Of a stretch of 64,000 nt of DNA, positions 23,792 through 32,929 are shown piece by piece. The notes under the pieces are model-generated. The model was not told the origin of the DNA. It saw nothing but the letters and a program-made list of their open reading frames with translations, and ran no database searches. This stretch comes from Streptomyces regalis. GTDB lineage: Bacteria > Actinomycetota > Actinomycetes > Streptomycetales > Streptomycetaceae. The position numbers and the translations under genes are program-made. The stretch spans positions 62,001 through 126,000 of the forward strand of contig NZ_LLZG01000013.1 of assembly GCF_001509475.1 (NCBI RefSeq). The letters run 5' to 3'. Within the stretch, counting starts at the first letter, position 1, and each line of letters starts with the position of its first letter.

Positions 23792-24657
23792 CGACAGCCG
23801 CCACGCCGCGGCCGGCCACCGGCGCGAAGCGGCTGCGCCGCCCCAAGGGCCTGACCGCGCACATCCTGCTCATGGTGGCCGTCCTGATCTCGGTCTTCCC
23901 GTTCGCGTGGACGATCGTGATGGCGACCAACACCACCAAGGACATCTACAAGAGCCCACCGAAGCTGACCTTCGGCTCCCATCTGCTGGAGAACATCCGG
24001 CATGTGCTCGACACGATCGACTTCTTCGGGTCGATGCTCAACACGGTCGTCGTCGCGTGCGTGACCACGGTCCTGGTGCTGTTCATCGACTCCCTGGCGG
24101 CCTTCGCCTTCGCCAAGTTCGACTTCCCCGGGCGCAAGGTGCTCTTCGGCACACTGCTGGTGTTCATGATGCTGCCGCTCCAGCTGGCCGTCCTGCCGCA
24201 GTTCATCCTGATGTCCGAGGTCGGCTGGGTCGGCATGCTCAAGGCCCTGGTCTGGCCCGCCCTCTCCAACGCCTTCGGCATCTTCTGGCTGCGCCAGTAC
24301 ATCCAGAACGGCGTGCCCGACGAACTCCTCGACGCGGCGCGCATCGACGGCGCCGGCTTCTTCCGTCAGTACTGGAACGTCGCGCTGCCGATGATCAAGC
24401 CCGCGTTGTCCTTCCTCGCCATCTACGCCTTCGTCAACGCCTGGAACGACTACGTCTGGCCCCTCATCGTGCTCACCAACCCCGACCACGTCACGCTCCA
24501 GGTGGAGCTGGCCCAGCTCAACGTCGGCCACAACACCGACTACAGCATGGTCATGGCCGGTGTGCTCATGGCGTCCCTGCCGCTGGTCGTGGTGTTCAGC
24601 ATCTTCGCGCGTGGGTTCATCGCGGGTGCTACGGAAGGGGCGGTGCAGGGCAGCTAG
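23788..24657 (+). CDS. ABC transporter sugar permease (MalG-like)
   Basis: A 289-residue inner-membrane permease, the second half of the importer channel. It has six membrane spans and the EAA loop LLDAARIDGAGFFRQYWNVALP near residue 186. The ATG at 23788, with GGGAGGA upstream, overlaps the stop of the first permease. The much longer open frame running upstream is a shadow of that gene and is not used. Confidence 0.9.
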   Translation: MTTAATPRPATGAKRLRRPKGLTAHILLMVAVLISVFPFAWTIVMATNTTKDIYKSPPKLTFGSHLLENIRHVLDTIDFFGSMLNTVVVACVTTVLVLFIDSLAAFAFAKFDFPGRKVLFGTLLVFMMLPLQLAVLPQFILMSEVGWVGMLKALVWPALSNAFGIFWLRQYIQNGVPDELLDAARIDGAGFFRQYWNVALPMIKPALSFLAIYAFVNAWNDYVWPLIVLTNPDHVTLQVELAQLNVGHNTDYSMVMAGVLMASLPLVVVFSIFARGFIAGATEGAVQGS

Positions 24658-24784
24658 GCGGTTCTGTCTGTGCGAGATCCGGGCGCCATTTCAGACGCCC
24701 CGGGGGGCCGCCGCGACCAGCCACATTGGACGCGCAGCCAAGAACCGGCAGTCGATCCCGAGCTCTTAGTAGTGGAGGTAGGCA

Positions 24785-25717
24785 GTGACTGACGTCGACG
24801 CAGAGGTCCGGCACGGCAAAGTGCTCGTCGTGGGCATGGACGGCCTCCGCTTCGATCGGCTGACCCGCCGGCCGGCCAACGCACCCGTACTGCACGGCCT
24901 GATGGCCACGGGCGCGCACGGCACCAGCGTGCTGCCCTACGGCGAGGTGGACGGCCAGGCCGACGACGGGCCGTCCACCAGCATGGCCTACACCGACTCC
25001 GGGCCCGGCTGGTCGAGCGTGCTGACCGGAGTGTGGCCCGACCGGCACGGGGTGACCGGCAACGACTTCACCGGCGCCGACTATGCCCGCTACCCCGACT
25101 TCCTGACGCGCGCCGCCACCGCCCGGCCCGGCCTGCGCACCGCGGCCGCGGTGTCCTGGCCGGCACTGGTCCGCCGCGGCACCCTCGGCCGCGCCATCGG
25201 CCGGCGTGTGCGCTACAACGGCGAGTCCCGCGGCTACGAGACCGCGGACCGCCGCGTCGCCCGCACGGTCACACGCTGGCTCACCAGGGGCGACCCGGAC
25301 GTCGTGTTCGTGTACTTCGGCGCGACCGACGAGGCGGGCCACGCCACGGGACCCCTCTCCCCCGCCTACGACGACGCTCTCCGTGCCCAGGACACCCACC
25401 TCGGGCGGCTGCTGGAGGCGATCGAAGAACGGCGCCGTGACCCCCGGCGTGCCGCCGAGCACTGGACCGTGCTGGTCACCACGGACCACGGTCACCTCGA
25501 CACCGGCGGCCACGGCGGCGACACGCGTGCCGAGCGGGAAGTCTTCGTCATCGTCGCCGAGCCCGGTGTGCCCGACGGCACCCGGCTCGACACGCCCCGC
25601 CTCATCGACATCGCCCCCACCGTCCTGGACCGTCTCGGCATCCCCGTCGACCCTGCCTGGGGCCTGCAAGGCCACGCTCTGCCCCGGCCCACCGCACCGA
25701 CTTCGGAATGGTCATGA
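24785..25717 (+). CDS. alkaline phosphatase superfamily (nucleotide pyrophosphatase/phosphodiesterase-like) protein
   Basis: A 310-residue metal-dependent phosphoesterase of the PF01663-like group. It has metal ligands in VVGMDGLRFD, a candidate nucleophile in GPGWSSVLTGVWPDRHGV near residue 85, and the metal motif TTDHGHLDTGGHGG near residue 240. There is no signal peptide, so it acts in the cytosol. The GTG has GGAGG upstream. Its stop overlaps the beta-galactosidase start in an ATGA, which ties it to glycan use. It may remove phosphate or phosphodiester groups from imported glycans; this is inference. Confidence 0.78.
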   Translation: MTDVDAEVRHGKVLVVGMDGLRFDRLTRRPANAPVLHGLMATGAHGTSVLPYGEVDGQADDGPSTSMAYTDSGPGWSSVLTGVWPDRHGVTGNDFTGADYARYPDFLTRAATARPGLRTAAAVSWPALVRRGTLGRAIGRRVRYNGESRGYETADRRVARTVTRWLTRGDPDVVFVYFGATDEAGHATGPLSPAYDDALRAQDTHLGRLLEAIEERRRDPRRAAEHWTVLVTTDHGHLDTGGHGGDTRAEREVFVIVAEPGVPDGTRLDTPRLIDIAPTVLDRLGIPVDPAWGLQGHALPRPTAPTSEWS

Positions 25718-28644
25718 CCGACGCACCTCTCGACCCGTTGATCGCCCTGCGCCCCTGGGAGGCACCCGAGGTGACCTCCTGGGGGCGGCTGCCCATGAAC
25801 GCCGTCGACCGGCGCCCCGGAGCACTCCCCCTGGACGGCGACTGGCGCTTTGAGTTGCTGTCCGCTCCGGACGCGCCGGTCGGCGGTCCCTGGTCCTCGG
25901 CGCACGTCCCCGGCGTCTGGACCATGCAGGGCACGGACGACCTGCCGCAGTACACCAACGTCCGGATGCCCTTCCCCGAGTACCCGCCCCACTCCCCCGC
26001 CGCCAACCCGACGGGCGTGTACGAGCGTGAGGTGGACGTCCCCGCCGACTGGGCCGGACGCCGGATCGTGCTCCAGGTCGGGGCCGCGGAGAGCGTGCTG
26101 CTGGTGCACGTGGACGGGCGGCCGGTCGGCATCTCCAAGGACTCCCATCTGGCCGCCGAGTTCGATCTGACGGGGGTGACCCGCCCCGGCTCGCCCGCGA
26201 CCGTACGGCTCACCGTCGTCAAATGGTCCGACGCCTCGCACATCGAGGACCAGGACCAGTGGTGGCACGGCGGGATCACGCGCTCGGTGCTGCTGTACGC
26301 GACGGATCCGCTGCACCTCGCGGACGTGACCGTGCGGGCGCGGTACAGCGGTGACCTGCAGGTCGACTGCCGGGTGCGGGACGCGGGCGGTGCGCTGCCC
26401 GCGGGGTGGTACCTCACCGGGGAGCTGGACGGCCGACCGCTCGCGCAAGACGCGGAGTTCGACCGCGCGAACGCCGAGGACGAGCGCGTCTCCGACTTCC
26501 TCGGCGAGGCCCGGCTGCTGACCACCGTCCCCGAGGTACGCACCTGGAACGCGGAGACGCCCGAGCTGTACGACCTGACCGTCCGCCTGCACCGCGCCGA
26601 CGGCACGGTCGCCGACACCTCCCGCCACCGGATCGGCTTCCGGGACGTCGAGATCGTCGGCCGGGACCTGCTGGTCAACGGCGAGCGGGTCTTCATCCGG
26701 GGCGTCAACCGGCACGACTTCCATCCACTGACAGGCCGGACGGTGTCGTACGACGACATGCGCGCCGATCTGGTCCTGCTCAAGCGGTTCGGCTTCAACG
26801 CGATCCGCACCGCCCACTACCCGAACGACCCCACGCTCTACGACCTCGCCGACGAACTCGGGTTCTACGTCGTCGACGAGGCGGACATCGAGTCCCACGA
26901 CCACGCCCACGAGATCGCCGACGACCCGCGCTATCTGAACGCCTTCGTGGACCGGGTCTCGCGGATGGTGCTGCGCGACAAGAACCATCCGTCGGTCGTC
27001 ATCTGGTCGCTGGGCAACGAGTCCGACTACGGCGCGGGCCATGACGCGGCGGCCGGCTGGGTGCGTCGGCACGATCCGACGCGGCCGCTCCAGTACGAGG
27101 GGGCGGCCAAGCTCGGCTGGGCGGACCCGGGGCTCGCCTCCGACATCGCCTGCCCGATGTACGCGCCGCTGGAGGACTGCGTGGCGCACGCGCTCTCCGG
27201 CGAGCAGACCAAGCCGCTCATCCCGTGCGAGTACTCGCACGCCATGGGCAACAGCAGCGGCACGCTGGCCGACCACTGGGCTGCCATCGAGGCCACCCCA
27301 GGTCTTCAGGGCGGGTTCATCTGGGAGTTCTGGGACCACGGGATTCTGCAACGTGTGAGCGACGGAAGACCGGTCGGGCGTGGGGGCGCCGGGCTCTATG
27401 ACAACGGTGTCGCCGCGCCCGGGTACCGGTGGGCGTACGGCGGTGACTTCGGCGAGACGATCCACGACGGCGCGTTCATCGCGGACGGCGTGGTGTTTCC
27501 CGACCGCACGCCCAAGCCGGCGATGTACGAGCACCGGGAGATCGCGGCGCCTGTGCGGATCGAGTGCTTCCGGCACGAGGGCGTCGTCCTGACCAACCAC
27601 CAGCACTTCCGCGGCTTCGACTGGCTGGCCGCCGTATGGGAGCTGTCGCTGGCGGACGGTCGCACCCTGACCGCGCCGGCCGAGCTGCCCGAGCTGTGCC
27701 CGGGTGAGACGGCGGCGGTGCCGCTGCCGTTCGTGCTGCCGGAGGACGGCGGCGAGGCGTGGCTGACGCTGCGGGTGACGACTGCGACGGATCTGCCGTG
27801 GGCGCCGCGCGGCACGGAGGTGTGCGTGCCGCAGGTGCGGCTGCGCGGGCCCGCTGCGGTCGATGTCGCTGCCGTGGCCCGGCAGGTCGAGGTGGACGGC
27901 GAGGGGCTCCTCGTCCACCCGCTGCTGACGGTGGCACCCACGCTCTCCCTGTGGCGTGCACCCACCGACAACGACGAGCTGGGCGGCATGGCGCAGCGCT
28001 GGCGGAACTGGGGACTCGACGCACTGGTGCGCAAGGTCGTGTCGGTGCGCCAGGACGCCGGACACGTGACGGTGGAGGCCGAGTACGCGGGCGCGACCGG
28101 TGTCGTACGGCACCGGCAGGTGCTCACGCCCGTCGAGGGCGGCGTCCGGGTCGAGGAGGAGGCCGAGCTGCCGGAGGCGTTCGACGACGTGGCGCGGGTC
28201 GGCACGGTCTTCGAGACGATGGCGGGGCTCGACCTGCTGGACTGGTTCGGGCAGGGGCCCTGGGAGTCGTATCCCGACCGCAGCGCGGGGGCCCCGGTGG
28301 GCCACCACTCCCTCCCCGTCGACGACCTGTTCACCCCTTACCTGCGCCCGCAGGAGAGCGGTGGCCGACACGGCGTTCGACGGTTCACGCTGTCCGCAAC
28401 GGACGCCACCGGCCTCGCGGTGGTGCTGGACGAGCCGCGCCAGGTCTCCGTCACCCGCTACCGCGCCGAGGACCTCACCGCCGCCACGCACCACGACGAA
28501 CTGGTACCGCGCACCGGCTGCGTGGTGCACATCGACGCGGCGCACCGAGGCCTCGGCACGGCGTCGTGCGGCCCCGACACCTTCCCCTCCTATCGCGTCG
28601 CACCGGGCCTCCACCGCTGGAGCTGGACCCTGCGCGTCCTCTGA
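25714..28644 (+). CDS. GH2 beta-galactosidase (LacZ-like)
   Basis: A 976-residue family 2 enzyme with the usual five-domain length. It has the acid/base glutamate in IWSLGNESDYG (near residue 434), the nucleophile glutamate in IPCEYSHAMGNSSG (near residue 509) and the C-terminal beta-galactosidase small-chain domain (APTDNDELGG near residue 750). No signal peptide is present. The start is ATG 25714 overlapping the upstream stop; ATG 25708 is possible. It probably removes terminal beta-galactose from imported oligosaccharides, complementing the fucosidase and mannosidase. Confidence 0.92.
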   Translation: MTDAPLDPLIALRPWEAPEVTSWGRLPMNAVDRRPGALPLDGDWRFELLSAPDAPVGGPWSSAHVPGVWTMQGTDDLPQYTNVRMPFPEYPPHSPAANPTGVYEREVDVPADWAGRRIVLQVGAAESVLLVHVDGRPVGISKDSHLAAEFDLTGVTRPGSPATVRLTVVKWSDASHIEDQDQWWHGGITRSVLLYATDPLHLADVTVRARYSGDLQVDCRVRDAGGALPAGWYLTGELDGRPLAQDAEFDRANAEDERVSDFLGEARLLTTVPEVRTWNAETPELYDLTVRLHRADGTVADTSRHRIGFRDVEIVGRDLLVNGERVFIRGVNRHDFHPLTGRTVSYDDMRADLVLLKRFGFNAIRTAHYPNDPTLYDLADELGFYVVDEADIESHDHAHEIADDPRYLNAFVDRVSRMVLRDKNHPSVVIWSLGNESDYGAGHDAAAGWVRRHDPTRPLQYEGAAKLGWADPGLASDIACPMYAPLEDCVAHALSGEQTKPLIPCEYSHAMGNSSGTLADHWAAIEATPGLQGGFIWEFWDHGILQRVSDGRPVGRGGAGLYDNGVAAPGYRWAYGGDFGETIHDGAFIADGVVFPDRTPKPAMYEHREIAAPVRIECFRHEGVVLTNHQHFRGFDWLAAVWELSLADGRTLTAPAELPELCPGETAAVPLPFVLPEDGGEAWLTLRVTTATDLPWAPRGTEVCVPQVRLRGPAAVDVAAVARQVEVDGEGLLVHPLLTVAPTLSLWRAPTDNDELGGMAQRWRNWGLDALVRKVVSVRQDAGHVTVEAEYAGATGVVRHRQVLTPVEGGVRVEEEAELPEAFDDVARVGTVFETMAGLDLLDWFGQGPWESYPDRSAGAPVGHHSLPVDDLFTPYLRPQESGGRHGVRRFTLSATDATGLAVVLDEPRQVSVTRYRAEDLTAATHHDELVPRTGCVVHIDAAHRGLGTASCGPDTFPSYRVAPGLHRWSWTLRVL

Positions 28645-28689
28645 ACTCCCTTCCTCTCCCTCTCTTGAACTCTCTTCCTCTCCGTCTCT
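28642..28689 (+). repeat. 24-bp pyrimidine-rich tandem repeat, two copies
   Basis: Copy one (28642-28665) begins with the TGA stop of the beta-galactosidase and copy two follows directly (28666-28689). They differ at two positions. It fills almost the whole 58-base gap before the next gene and looks like a slippage product with the upstream stop codon in its first unit. Confidence 0.75.
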
Positions 28690-28702
28690 TCATGGAGCAC
28701 CC

Positions 28703-30532
28703 ATGTGTACTTCGCATGCGCACGACCAGGGCGAGGCCGCGCAGGCCGGCGCCGCAAGACGCAGTTTCCTCCGGGCCACCGCGCTGATCGGCGCCGCTGC
28801 CACCGCTTCGGTCGCGCTGCCGACCGAAGCGCAAGCGGCATCCACGGAGCTCCGGCGGCCCGACCCGGACAGCCGTCGATTCACGCTCGCGGTGATGCCC
28901 GACACCCAGTACCTCTTCGACGGGCCGAGCATCGACAAGGCGCCGGTCGAGGCGTCCCTGCGCTATCTGCTGGAGCAGGGGCGGGAGGAGAACATCGTCT
29001 TCCTGTCCCACCTCGGCGACCTCACCCAGAACGGCACCCAGCCCGAAGTGGCCGCGATCAGCGAGGCGTTCCGGCTCCTGGACCGGCGGGGCGTGGGCTA
29101 CAGCGTGCTCGCCGGCAACCACGACGTGAAGTCGTCGACGGACGACCAGCGCGGTGCGACGCCGTATCTGGACGCCTTCGGGCCGCAGCGGTTCCAGGGG
29201 AAGAAGACGTTCGGGGGCGCCTCCCCAGACGGCTACAACACCTTCCACCTGTTCAAGGCGGCAGGCCGCGAGTGGATGGTGCTCGCGCTGGACTGGCGGC
29301 TGTCGGCGAAGGGCTATGCGTGGGCCAAGGATGTCCTCGCCCGGCACCCGAAGACGCCGGTCGTCCTCACCACCCACGAGCTGGTGGTCGAGGACGACGC
29401 GCTGTCGGCGTACGGGCAGCAGCTGTGGGACCAGCTCATCGAGGACCACGACCAGATCTTCCTCACCCTCAACGGGCACTACTGGCCCGCCGGCCGGGCG
29501 ACCCGCAAGAACGCGGCGGGGAACGACGTACACCTGCATCTGACGAACTACCAGAACCGCTACTTCGGCGGCGCGGCGATGATCCGCCTCTACCGCTTCG
29601 ACCTCGACCGGAACGTCATCGACGTGGAGACGGTCTCGCCGTGGATCCTCGGCCGGGCCGCCAAGGGGCTCAATGAGCTGGAGCGGCAGGAGATCGAACT
29701 CAGCGGTGACGCCGACCGGTTCAGCGTAGAGATCGACTTCGCGGACCGCTTCGCCGGCTTCGACCCGGTGCCCGCACGCCCCGCGCGGCCCGCGTCGCGG
29801 ATGCTGATCCCGGGCACGGTGGCGTACTGGCGCTTCGAGCAGCCGGTGGAGGGCAGCACGGTCCGTGACCTTTCCGGGCGCGGCAACGACCTCGCGCTCG
29901 TCACGGTGGGCGGCGGCAAGCTGGGCTGGTCCGCGGACCACCACCCCGACCAGCCCGGCCACGGCAGCCTGGAGTTCCAGGGCTTCAAGTCGCCACTGAA
30001 GGGCGCGTACCTGCGTACGGTCGACGGTGCTCCGCTCAATTCTGCGACCTTCGCGAACGGTTACACCATCGAGGCCTTCTACCGCCTCCCCGCCGACTGG
30101 GACCCCTCCCACAACGCCTGGTCGGGCCTGCTGAGCCGGACCGGCACGGGCGGCGCCGCCGGCAAGACCGCCGACGACCCGGACGAGCCTCTCGCCACCC
30201 TCTCCCTGTCGAACGACCGGGAGCCGCAGTGGGCGATGCGCCCGCTCAACCAGCAGGGCATCGCCACCAACTGGGCTCAGGAGACCCCGCTGGAGACCTG
30301 GTGGCACCTCGCGGTCGTCAACGACGGCGAGCACACCACGATGTACGTCGAGGGCTGCCCGGTGGTCCGCAATCCGAAGGCGTCCGCGGTCGGCATCACT
30401 TCCGTCGGCCTGCCGTGGCTGCTCGGCGGCTACGAGTACGGCGGCAAGATCGACCAGATCCTGTACGGCCGCCTCGGCGACGTCCGGATCGTCGCGCGGG
30501 CGCTGCCCGTCAAGTCCTTCATGACCCACTGA
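28703..30532 (+). CDS. Tat-exported metallophosphoesterase with C-terminal LamG-like domain
   Basis: A 609-residue secreted enzyme. The twin-arginine leader (RRSFLRATALIGAA) ends at EAQAAS near residue 48. Next comes a calcineurin-like domain with PDTQYL, HLGDLTQNGT, GNHD and a terminal NGHYW motif (residues about 60-330). A concanavalin/LamG-like sandwich for ligand or glycan binding (residues about 375-600) follows. ATG 28703 has GGAG five bases upstream. It lies between beta-galactosidase and a second Tat-exported phosphoesterase, so extracellular dephosphorylation of glycans or phosphodiesters is a reasonable guess. Confidence 0.82.
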   Translation: MCTSHAHDQGEAAQAGAARRSFLRATALIGAAATASVALPTEAQAASTELRRPDPDSRRFTLAVMPDTQYLFDGPSIDKAPVEASLRYLLEQGREENIVFLSHLGDLTQNGTQPEVAAISEAFRLLDRRGVGYSVLAGNHDVKSSTDDQRGATPYLDAFGPQRFQGKKTFGGASPDGYNTFHLFKAAGREWMVLALDWRLSAKGYAWAKDVLARHPKTPVVLTTHELVVEDDALSAYGQQLWDQLIEDHDQIFLTLNGHYWPAGRATRKNAAGNDVHLHLTNYQNRYFGGAAMIRLYRFDLDRNVIDVETVSPWILGRAAKGLNELERQEIELSGDADRFSVEIDFADRFAGFDPVPARPARPASRMLIPGTVAYWRFEQPVEGSTVRDLSGRGNDLALVTVGGGKLGWSADHHPDQPGHGSLEFQGFKSPLKGAYLRTVDGAPLNSATFANGYTIEAFYRLPADWDPSHNAWSGLLSRTGTGGAAGKTADDPDEPLATLSLSNDREPQWAMRPLNQQGIATNWAQETPLETWWHLAVVNDGEHTTMYVEGCPVVRNPKASAVGITSVGLPWLLGGYEYGGKIDQILYGRLGDVRIVARALPVKSFMTH

Positions 30533-30564
30533 CGCCCCGTCACCGACGCCCCTCAAGGACCACC

Positions 30565-32256
30565 ATGACCGAGCAGCAGCTCCCCACCTGGGCCGACCCG
30601 TCCGTCGCCCCCGCCTTCCTGGACGCCCAGGGCGTCTCCCGCCGCGGACTCCTGCGCCGCGCGGGCCTCTTCGGCGCCGCGTTCGCCCTCGGCTCCGCGG
30701 CCGTACCCGCGACAGCGAGCGCGGCCTCGGCGGCGACCACAGCCGACCGGCGTCTCGGCGGCGACGACCCGCGCCTCGCCTATCTCGTCGGCGACCACCA
30801 CATCCACACCGTCTACAGCCACGACGCCAAGTACACGTTCTCCCAACTGGCCGCCGCGGGCGCCAAGTACGGCCTGGACTGGATGGTGTTCACCGAGCAC
30901 TCCAACTTCGGGCACGCCAAGTACGGCGCCCCGCTGGAGCACCAGGAGATCGTCAAGGCGCGCGCCGAGAACCCGCGCCAGCTGATCTTCCAGGGCCTGG
31001 AGTGGTACATCCCGGCCGCCGAGCACTGCACGGTCTTCACGGCACCCGGCGCGCACGAGGTCGACCTGCTCACGCAGTTCGAGAGCGCCTACGACGGCAA
31101 GCTGCTCGGCTACACCGACGGCTCGGCCGGCGGCACGGACACCGCCCGTAACGAGGTCCACGCCGTCAAGGCCATCAAGTGGCTGGCCGAGCAGCGCCGC
31201 ACCGGCTACATCGACGACGTCCTGGTCCTCGCCAACCACCCGATGCGCCTCGGCATCGACTCCCCGCACGAGATGCGCGCCTGGCGGGACGCGGCCCCCG
31301 AGATCATGATCGGCATGGAGGGCGCACCCGGCGCCCAGGGCGCGGCCATCCCCGGCTGGCGCGGGACGACCTCGATCCGCGGCGAGTACGAGAACAAGCC
31401 GTCGGCCCAGTCCTGGACCGGCTACCCCGCGGACGGGTACCTGACGTACGGCGGCTTCGACTGGGCGACCGCGACCGTCGGCGGTCTGTGGGACTCGATG
31501 CTGGCAGAAGGCAGCCTGTTCTCGATCACCACGAACTCCGACGCCCACCGCATCGTCTTCGACACCTGGAAGAACGGCGACTGGCCGGCGGGCCAGAACT
31601 TCGACAGCACCGGCAAGCTCCCCGACCCGGTGAACACCGACACCCCGCAGCCGGGCAGCGACTTCTGGCCGGGCCAGTTCAGCCGCACCCACGTCGGCGT
31701 CACCCGCTACGGCTACCGCGCGGTGATGGCGGGCCTGCGCGCGGGCCGGGTCTGGCTCGACCACGGGCATCTGCTCGACGGCCTCGACGTCCGCCTGAAG
31801 CGGGACTGCGACCTCGGCCGGGGCGTCACCATGGGCGGCCGGCTGCGCGTGCGCAAGGGCGAGAAGCTCACGCTCACCATCACCGTGACGACCCCCTCCC
31901 GCCCCAACCCGCAAGGAATCCTGCCCGAGTTGGCGCACGTGGACGTCATCCGGGGCGCGGTGCGCGGCCCGGTGAGCGACCGGGACACCTGGAAGGCACC
32001 GGACACCAAGGTCGTCCACACAAAGGACGTGACGGGCCGGAAGGGGACGTACACCCTGCGCGTCCCGCTGACCGCCGGGGACGAGTCCTTCTACGTCCGG
32101 CTGCGCGGCAGCGACGGCAACCGCCACGGTGCGGGCTACCTCGGCGCGTCGGTCGACCCGCACGGGCCGATCCCGCACGAGCCCGGGAACGGTGACCCGT
32201 GGACGGATACGTGGTTCTATTCGAACCCCGTGTTCGTCGACGTGGCAGGAGCCTGA
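30565..32256 (+). CDS. Tat-exported PHP-domain phosphoesterase
   Basis: A 563-residue secreted protein. The twin-arginine leader ([16 protein letters not shown]) is followed by ATASAAS. The PHP metal-binding domain shows [10 protein letters not shown] near residue 80, FTEHSNFG near residue 109, an [10 protein letters not shown] segment and a late NSDAHR. PHP enzymes hydrolyse phosphate esters with a trinuclear metal site. The last 170 residues form a beta-rich domain. AAGGA precedes the ATG. It is the third phosphoesterase in the operon and the last gene before the pseudogene scar. Confidence 0.82.
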   Translation: MTEQQLPTWADPSVAPAFLDAQGVSRRGLLRRAGLFGAAFALGSAAVPATASAASAATTADRRLGGDDPRLAYLVGDHHIHTVYSHDAKYTFSQLAAAGAKYGLDWMVFTEHSNFGHAKYGAPLEHQEIVKARAENPRQLIFQGLEWYIPAAEHCTVFTAPGAHEVDLLTQFESAYDGKLLGYTDGSAGGTDTARNEVHAVKAIKWLAEQRRTGYIDDVLVLANHPMRLGIDSPHEMRAWRDAAPEIMIGMEGAPGAQGAAIPGWRGTTSIRGEYENKPSAQSWTGYPADGYLTYGGFDWATATVGGLWDSMLAEGSLFSITTNSDAHRIVFDTWKNGDWPAGQNFDSTGKLPDPVNTDTPQPGSDFWPGQFSRTHVGVTRYGYRAVMAGLRAGRVWLDHGHLLDGLDVRLKRDCDLGRGVTMGGRLRVRKGEKLTLTITVTTPSRPNPQGILPELAHVDVIRGAVRGPVSDRDTWKAPDTKVVHTKDVTGRKGTYTLRVPLTAGDESFYVRLRGSDGNRHGAGYLGASVDPHGPIPHEPGNGDPWTDTWFYSNPVFVDVAGA

Positions 32257-32259
32257 TGA

Positions 32260-32365
32260 GGGGGCGCCGAACGGGCCCTCGGCCGCCTTCTCCGGGTCGA
32301 CGTGGATCCACTGGTGGTCACCGGTGGCGTCGGCGAACGTGTTGATGCGCTCCTGGGTGATCTCG
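32260..32365 (-). pseudogene. duplicated 106-bp fragment of the MaoC dehydratase gene
   Basis: This stretch matches 34036-34141 inside the intact MaoC gene at 102 of 106 positions and in the same orientation. Read leftward it encodes [19 protein letters not shown] and on to FGAP. It starts four bases after the PHP gene stop and ends abruptly at a junction with unrelated sequence. It is a recombination scar rather than a gene. Confidence 0.85.
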
Positions 32366-32852
32366 GACATCGCACGCGGCCACACCGTCGACGCCTACCA
32401 GGGCCCGGACACGGCCACGTCCAAGATGTTCGCGGTGACGACACCGGCCGGGAAGCGCTACGAGTACGTCCACCGGCTCAACCCGGGCGAGAAGCTGAAC
32501 AACTCCTTCGCCACCGTCTCGCCCGACGGGCAGTGGCTGGTGTCGGGCGAGTGGGGGGGGGGAGCAGAGGAGACTCCAGGTCTTCCCCGCTCCCCTGCTG
32601 AACCCGGCCACGCCCCAGGCCGGTGGCGAGCTGACGGAGGCCTGGCAGATCACCCTGGACAAGCCGGTGCGCGACATCCAGGGCTGCGACTTCGTCACGG
32701 ACACCCGCCTGGTGTGCGCCTCGAACGACGCCACGGGGACGCTCTTCCCCCAGATCCGCCCGCTGCTCCAGGTGGATCTGCCGCGCAAGGTGGACGGTCG
32801 GCCGATCACCGGCACGGTGAAGAGCCTGTTCGCGCTGGAGCAGCGCAGATGA
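32366..32852 (+). pseudogene. 3' remnant of an unidentified protein gene, 5'-truncated and frameshifted
   Basis: From the junction at 32366 an open frame encodes [20 protein letters not shown] and continues through FAVTTPAGKRYEYVHRL to SGEWG. The frame breaks at a run of ten G (32553-32562). The coding signal resumes one frame over with RRLQVFPAPLLNPA and ends in KSLFALEQRR. Removing one G joins them into a single 161-residue C-terminal end. There is no start codon with a ribosome site, and the 5' end is replaced by the MaoC fragment. The parent family is not recognised. Confidence 0.65.
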
Positions 32853-32929
32853 TCCCGCCCGGGGTGTGCGCGGTGGCGACGGCCGTCTCCTCGTACCAGC
32901 AGGTCACGGACTGATCGACGAGAGGTACC

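Noticed and set aside
24658..24784. Independent promoter or small RNA between the permease and the phosphodiesterase-like gene
   Set aside because: No -35/-10 pair at proper spacing or stable hairpin was found; only a short remnant of the dispersed repeat is recognisable.
25492..28614. A 1040-residue leftward open frame opposite the beta-galactosidase
   Set aside because: Same GC-driven shadow effect; the plus strand encodes a full GH2 enzyme with both catalytic motifs.
32129..32914. A 261-residue open frame across the scar region
   Set aside because: It starts inside the PHP gene, crosses the MaoC fragment and changes to non-coding composition after the G-run; it is a chance fusion.
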